This document shows positions 60,028 through 64,000 of a stretch of 64,000 bases of DNA, piece after piece. Made by a program: the position numbers and the translations under genes. The stretch is taken from assembly GCA_017624675.1 (NCBI GenBank), contig JAGAMO010000029.1:1-64000 (forward strand). Reading direction: 5' to 3'. This stretch comes from Clostridia bacterium (GTDB taxonomy: Bacteria > Bacillota > Clostridia > Oscillospirales > Acutalibacteraceae). Within the stretch, counting starts at the first letter, position 1. Each line of letters begins with the position of its first letter. The notes below the pieces were generated by a model. It worked only from the letters and a program-made list of their open reading frames with translations. It was not told where the DNA came from and made no database searches.

Positions 60028-60327
60028 ATGTATAAATTCAGTAAAACTGTAATTATAATATCAATTTTAGTATTTGCAACGGCAATCGCACTCGTTTTAG
60101 TGACTTTAGGTATAGTTTTTGGTCAAAACAAGCCAACTGCTGAACCTTGGGTTTTGCAGTCATACGGAAACAATGTTGCTCTCTTTAACGGCGAAAGAGT
60201 TATAGAGGTCTACGGTAGTATTATGCTTGATACATTACCCGATGAAGATAAAAGGCTTTTAGATAACGGAATTGCCTTTTTGACGCGGCAAGAGGCCGTT
60301 AATGCAATAGAAGATTATGACGGATAA
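60028..60327 (+). CDS. BofC C-terminal-like membrane protein
   Basis: 99 residues from ATG 60028, behind GGGTGA; an in-frame TTG at 60001 is unlikely. One N-terminal transmembrane helix (residues about 6-30), then a segment like the BofC C-terminal domain: WVLQSYGNNVALFNGE, a middle LDTLPDEDKRLLDNGI, and EAVNAIEDYDG. In Bacillus BofC controls a sporulation checkpoint. Here only the domain is present. Confidence 0.75.
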   Translation: MYKFSKTVIIISILVFATAIALVLVTLGIVFGQNKPTAEPWVLQSYGNNVALFNGERVIEVYGSIMLDTLPDEDKRLLDNGIAFLTRQEAVNAIEDYDG

Positions 60328-60358
60328 AATAAACCACCTCTTTAGAGGTGGTTTTAAA

Positions 60359-61141
60359 TTATTTTACCAGTGCACTGAATAATTTTTTAGAAGATTTAAA
60401 TGTTGCAGAAAAGCTCTTATAAGACTGCAAGAAATGATTGTCGTCAATTAACATATTCTCGATAGCTTCGGCACACTTTGCATCGTTATATGCTGTAGCG
60501 GATAATAAAGCAATCATAATATTAACAGTGTCCCTATCGCCTTTCACATAGGCGTCCTCAAATACATCATAAAGCTTTTTAACCTGTTTTTTGTTACCGT
60601 TTGTAAAGAGACTTTTAAGTTGAGGAACTAAATATTCGCCAAAAAAATTAATGTAAAGGAAGTTGCCGTAGATAGAAATATGTTCTTTGTAGTCATCCTT
60701 AATGGCAGGAAAAACATCAAGCATTTTTTTGGTAAAGCCTGTAACAGTCATTGCGCCCGACTTGTTAGCTGATGGAAGCTCAACCGAAGCAGTAGCTCTA
60801 GCTTGTTTAATGCCCAGTTCTTTTCTTAAAGATACAACAAAGTCAATACCAACCGAAGTGGCATCTTTAGCGTTTTGAGTATCATCAAACAACCAAGAGT
60901 TTATAATAGTTAATTCACCAAAATTGCCCTCGTCGTCCTTAGTAGCAGTAAGTAATTGATAAGACTGAGTAGCGTCGTCATACTTAACGGAAATTTTCTT
61001 AGTGTCGTTTACAAAAAATTCGCCGTCAGCCTTAAAATTGTTTTCGGTTAAAAAACCGTTCATTTCATAAATCACATTATCATAATAACGATTATCCAAT
61101 TCAAATTCACATCCAAAAATCATTTTATAATATAATAACAC
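60359..61141 (-). CDS. Hypothetical protein
   Basis: 260 residues from GTG 61141; ATG 61123 is also possible and neither has a visible ribosome site, so a leaderless message is a possibility. Residues 1-130 are beta-rich; 150-260 are helical (KKLYDVFEDAYVKGDRDTVNIMIALLS resembles the helical repeat seen in DUF7674-like proteins). No transmembrane segment. Function not recognised. Confidence 0.65.
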   Translation of the reverse strand: MLLYYKMIFGCEFELDNRYYDNVIYEMNGFLTENNFKADGEFFVNDTKKISVKYDDATQSYQLLTATKDDEGNFGELTIINSWLFDDTQNAKDATSVGIDFVVSLRKELGIKQARATASVELPSANKSGAMTVTGFTKKMLDVFPAIKDDYKEHISIYGNFLYINFFGEYLVPQLKSLFTNGNKKQVKKLYDVFEDAYVKGDRDTVNIMIALLSATAYNDAKCAEAIENMLIDDNHFLQSYKSFSATFKSSKKLFSALVK

Positions 61142-61272
61142 ATTTTTTTATATTTGTCACCTATAAATTTAAAAAATAATGGAGTATCATTGCAAAAGGT
61201 ATAAATATCGATTATAATATAAATATGTTCTACCCCAAAACGAAAATTCATATTTTTTCTTGGGGTGGTTTT

Positions 61273-62007
61273 GTGATTTATTGCAAAAAAACAATCTTTT
61301 GTATAGTGTTGTCTTTGCTCGTTGTAATAGTCAGTTTAATAACATTTAATAACGGTAATTTTACATATACATCGAGTCGGATTTCTAATGTGAAAACTGT
61401 TATAATCGATGCGGGTCACGGCGGGTTCGACGGCGGTGCTGTAGCACCCGACGGAACGGTTGAAAAAGATATTAACCTTAAGATTTCGAATTATATCAGT
61501 GATATGTTAAAAACTGCGGGATATAAGGTTGTGCTGACCCGCGAAGCTGATGTTTCTACCGACGATGTCGAAACCGACACAATTGCTGTCAGAAAGAAAA
61601 GCGACCTTAAAAACCGTCTTAAACTTATGAATGATTACCCTGATGCAATTTTTGTTAGCATTCATCTTAATAAATTCACAACATCAGCGGCTCGTGGCTC
61701 ACAAGTTTTTTATAATGGCAAAATCATAGAGTCAAAACAACTTGGAGAATGTATACAAAACTCAATAATATCTCTATTACAACCCGAAAATACCCGTGTG
61801 AACAAACAGGCAACCTCAAGTACTTATTTATTATATAATGCTACCCTACCCTCTGTTTTGGTTGAATGCGGTTTTTTAAGTAATAAATCAGAGCTGGCAC
61901 TTTTAAAGGATGAAAACTATCAAAAAAAGATGGCTTTATGCTGTTTTTTGGGAATAACAGAATACTTATCAAATAAAGGAGACACAAAGGATGTCGCAAA
62001 AAGTTAA
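61273..62007 (+). CDS. cwlD: N-acetylmuramoyl-L-alanine amidase, CwlD-like
   Basis: 244 residues from GTG 61273, with GGGGTGG upstream; an in-frame ATG at 61225 is possible. N-terminal signal anchor (about 5-25), then an Amidase_3 domain with zinc ligands in IDAGHGGFDGG (His), the Glu of VEKDINL, and SIHLN (His); the catalytic Glu is in VECGFLSNKSE. CwlD helps make muramic-lactam in spore cortex. Its stop overlaps radA by 17 bases. Confidence 0.88.
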   Translation: MIYCKKTIFCIVLSLLVVIVSLITFNNGNFTYTSSRISNVKTVIIDAGHGGFDGGAVAPDGTVEKDINLKISNYISDMLKTAGYKVVLTREADVSTDDVETDTIAVRKKSDLKNRLKLMNDYPDAIFVSIHLNKFTTSAARGSQVFYNGKIIESKQLGECIQNSIISLLQPENTRVNKQATSSTYLLYNATLPSVLVECGFLSNKSELALLKDENYQKKMALCCFLGITEYLSNKGDTKDVAKS

Positions 62008-63346
62008 AACAATATATGTATGTAATGAGTGCGGGTATGAAACTGCAAAATGGCTTGGTAAATGTCCCTCTTGCAATAATTGGAACACTTTAGAGGAGCA
62101 GGTTGCGGCACCCATCAAAAGCAATATTTATTCTTCCGCTTCTTTTGCGGCGGCTACTCCCCTTTCTAAAATCAACACAACCGATGAACCTCGACACATT
62201 ACTGGTATAAATGAGCTTGACCGTGTGCTTGGCGGCGGTATCGTTAAAGGCTCTGTAACACTGCTTAGCGGCGACCCCGGTATTGGTAAATCAACCATAC
62301 TTTTGCAAATTTGTAATGCCTTACAAAACAATTTAAAAATACTTTATGTATCGGGCGAGGAATCGGCCACACAAATTAAAATGCGTGCTAGTAGAATTGG
62401 AATTGAAAGCGATAATGTTTCAATTATGACCGAAACCGATGTTGTTTCAATTTGCGAATATATAAAGACTGCCAAACCCGATTTGGTTATGATAGATTCA
62501 ATTCAGACAATGCAAATTGCTGAACTTTCATCATCTGTCGGCAGTATTGTTCAGGTTAGAGAATCAACTAATATGCTTCTTAGAACGGGCAAAAGCCTTG
62601 AAATTCCGATTATTATTGTCGGTCACGTCAACAAGGGCGGCGAAATTGCGGGACCTAAGGTTATGGAGCATATTGTTGATACTGTGCTTTATTTTGAGGG
62701 GGAAAGAAATCAATCTTACAGAATTTTAAGAGGAATTAAAAACCGTTTTGGCTCTACAAATGAGATAGGCGTATTTGAAATGACCGAAACAGGTCTTAAA
62801 GAGGTCGAAAACCCCTCTGCAATGCTTTTGTCGGGCAGAATGAGTAATGTTTCGGGTGGATGCATAACCTGCGTAATAGAGGGCACTAGACCCATTTTGG
62901 CCGAAGTTCAAGGACTTGTCACACCAAGTGGTTTTGGAAACCCTCGCAGAACTGCCACGGGCTTTGATTATAACCGCCTTAATTTACTCTTAGCGGTGCT
63001 TGAAAAAAGAGTTGGACTTAACCTTTCAAATTCAGACGCTTATATAAATATCGTTGGCGGTATGAAACTTGATGAGCCTGCCGCCGATTTAGCGGTAGCT
63101 CTTTCAATTGTTTCTGCAATGACCGATAATCCTATTGACGAAAACACCATTGCTTTTGGCGAAATCGGTCTTTCGGGCGAAATTCGTTCTGTTCCACGTA
63201 TTGCTTCACGAATTGCCGAGGCTTCGAGACTTGGCTTTACAAGATGCATTTTGCCAAAATCTGCACTAAAGCAACTAGCCACTTGTCCTGATAATTTAGA
63301 ACTTTGCGGTGTCAGAAGTCTTAAGGACGCTATTGATTTGATTTAA
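61991..63346 (+). CDS. radA: DNA repair protein RadA
   Basis: 451 residues. C4 zinc finger YVCNECGYE..CPSCNNW, Walker A GDPGIGKST, Walker B DLVMIDSIQ, RadA motif KNRFGSTNEIG, and a Lon-like C-terminal domain. Full length. ATG lies inside cwlD with AAAGGAG upstream, so the two are translationally coupled. Confidence 0.97.
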   Translation: MSQKVKTIYVCNECGYETAKWLGKCPSCNNWNTLEEQVAAPIKSNIYSSASFAAATPLSKINTTDEPRHITGINELDRVLGGGIVKGSVTLLSGDPGIGKSTILLQICNALQNNLKILYVSGEESATQIKMRASRIGIESDNVSIMTETDVVSICEYIKTAKPDLVMIDSIQTMQIAELSSSVGSIVQVRESTNMLLRTGKSLEIPIIIVGHVNKGGEIAGPKVMEHIVDTVLYFEGERNQSYRILRGIKNRFGSTNEIGVFEMTETGLKEVENPSAMLLSGRMSNVSGGCITCVIEGTRPILAEVQGLVTPSGFGNPRRTATGFDYNRLNLLLAVLEKRVGLNLSNSDAYINIVGGMKLDEPAADLAVALSIVSAMTDNPIDENTIAFGEIGLSGEIRSVPRIASRIAEASRLGFTRCILPKSALKQLATCPDNLELCGVRSLKDAIDLI

Positions 63347-63475
63347 GCTTTTCGGTTTAAAGTGTGGACAATCGCTTTCAACCGAATTTACAGTTGTAAA
63401 GTGTTCTAAACTGCAAAACCCGTCGATTTGGTAAATACACGCATCATCACACTGAATCAAAGACAATTTAATCAC
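63296..63475 (-). CDS. Small Cys-rich protein (family often misnamed hydroxymyristoyl-ACP dehydratase)
   Basis: 59 residues from GTG 63475, or 56 from TTG 63466, which has AGGGTGA just upstream. Sequence pattern QCDDACIYQIDGFCSLEHF, then a CPHF near residue 38. It matches a small clostridial family with a C...C.YQ.DG.C.L...C..F pattern that is often annotated by the above name without evidence. Overlaps the 3' end of radA on the opposite strand by 51 bases. Confidence 0.6.
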   Translation of the reverse strand: MIKLSLIQCDDACIYQIDGFCSLEHFTTVNSVESDCPHFKPKSLNQINSVLKTSDTAKF

Positions 63476-63510
63476 CCTAATTATTTTAAATATTTATACT
63501 TAAATTATAC

Positions 63511-63542
63511 AAAAAAAGGCGACAATATCTGTCGCCTTTTTT
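63511..63542. terminator. Bidirectional terminator
   Basis: AAGGCGACA pairs with TGTCGCCTT (63516-63538) around ATATC, with A and T runs on either side. It ends the PH-like gene on the minus strand. Confidence 0.85.
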
Positions 63543-63551
63543 AATTGAAAG

Positions 63552-64000
63552 TTATTCAACTTTCTCTAAAAATTTATTATAAATTTCTTTAGTTTTGGCT
63601 TCGTTTTTACCGCTTAAAACCAAAACTTTATCATCTGATTTTAGGACAATTACCTTTTTTACCCCTGTGTAGGAATAACGAGTGTAGAGGTCAAACTCAT
63701 CGTTTTGGAAAGTACCTAACGATAGTCTTGCCGAGCTGAAACCGTATGAACGGTATCCTGCTTCAAAGTTTTCGCGGTACTCAACCGAATCAATATCGTC
63801 ATACTCAATTTCTAAATCTTCAAAGTAACTCGCCTCAATTTTAAAACTATCCGATTTAAAAATCACATTAATATTACCCGTAAACATTAAAATTGCAACT
63901 AAAATCAGAATTATCGGAATTATAATTGCTGTAATTCGCACAGCAACCTTTTCGCCTTTTGTTTTAGGAATATTATTATAAACTATTCCTTGTTTTTTGT
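63552..64000 (-). CDS. PH-like membrane protein, partial (5' end beyond window)
   Basis: A 129-residue stretch begins at a GTG at 63941, but the frame is open through the window edge (preceding codons read VYNNIPKTKGEKVA), so the real start is probably outside. One transmembrane helix (TAIIIPIILILVAILMFTG) followed by a PH-like beta domain (DDIDSVEYRENFE, KKVIVLKSDDKVLVLS). Function not known. Confidence 0.7.
   Translation of the reverse strand, partial: KKQGIVYNNIPKTKGEKVAVRITAIIIPIILILVAILMFTGNINVIFKSDSFKIEASYFEDLEIEYDDIDSVEYRENFEAGYRSYGFSSARLSLGTFQNDEFDLYTRYSYTGVKKVIVLKSDDKVLVLSGKNEAKTKEIYNKFLEKVE

Overview
The window is AT-rich DNA from an endospore-forming, Gram-positive anaerobe of the Bacillota, most likely a gut or rumen member of the class Clostridia. 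Support for this: low-GC coding with purine-rich GGAGG-type ribosome binding sites, spoIIM, a cwlD-type germination amidase and a BofC-like protein, sigma-A promoters of the TTGACA-17-TATAAT kind, a GlnRS beside an atypical GluRS, and an anaerobic-type flavoprotein trio with a DUF1667 protein.

Region 1 (1-22 kb) is a cell-surface glycan capture locus. Two giant paralogous beta-helix repeat proteins come first: one is membrane anchored and cut by the left window edge, the other is secreted and ends in a GH16 endo-glucanase domain. They are followed by a solute-binding protein with N-terminal carbohydrate-binding-like domains, two permeases, an NHL-propeller/YIP1 membrane protein, a DUF5696 lipoprotein and two more permeases. 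No ABC ATPase is present, so a shared MsmX-type ATPase is presumably encoded elsewhere.

Region 2 (22-42 kb) is the intracellular breakdown set. It holds a GH36 alpha-galactosidase, an AraC regulator, a PhnP-like hydrolase, a sugar isomerase/epimerase, a GH63/GH37-like glycosidase and a GH3 beta-glucosidase. A minus-strand flavoprotein operon ends in an SGNH hydrolase. A second AraC regulator, GH65 phosphorylase, beta-phosphoglucomutase, GH2 beta-galactosidase and an EamA exporter follow. Together with region 1 this looks like a Gram-positive polysaccharide utilisation locus: surface binding and cutting, import, then hydrolysis or phosphorolysis.

Region 3 (42-48 kb) is mostly housekeeping: uvrB, mscL, a FabG-like reductase, spoIIM, a XerD-like recombinase and tRNA-Leu(CAA). 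A 400-bp regulatory region before spoIIM has palindromes and a promoter-terminator pair that could make a short RNA.

Region 4 (47.9-54 kb) lies between the tRNA-Leu gene and two further copies of its 3' end, so it looks like a decayed tRNA-targeted island. It encodes a SHOCT-domain protein, a small membrane protein, a DUF6273 lipoprotein, a Mor-like DNA-binding protein and an unusual sigma factor. That sigma factor is joined through a transmembrane helix to a predicted extracytoplasmic propeller.

Region 5 (54-64 kb) is core genome: cyclophilin, nrdR with an NrdR-box-like operator in its own promoter, gltX, glnS, a Nif3-family gene, small hypotheticals, cwlD, radA, a tiny cysteine-rich protein antisense to the radA 3' end, and a PH-like membrane protein cut by the right edge.
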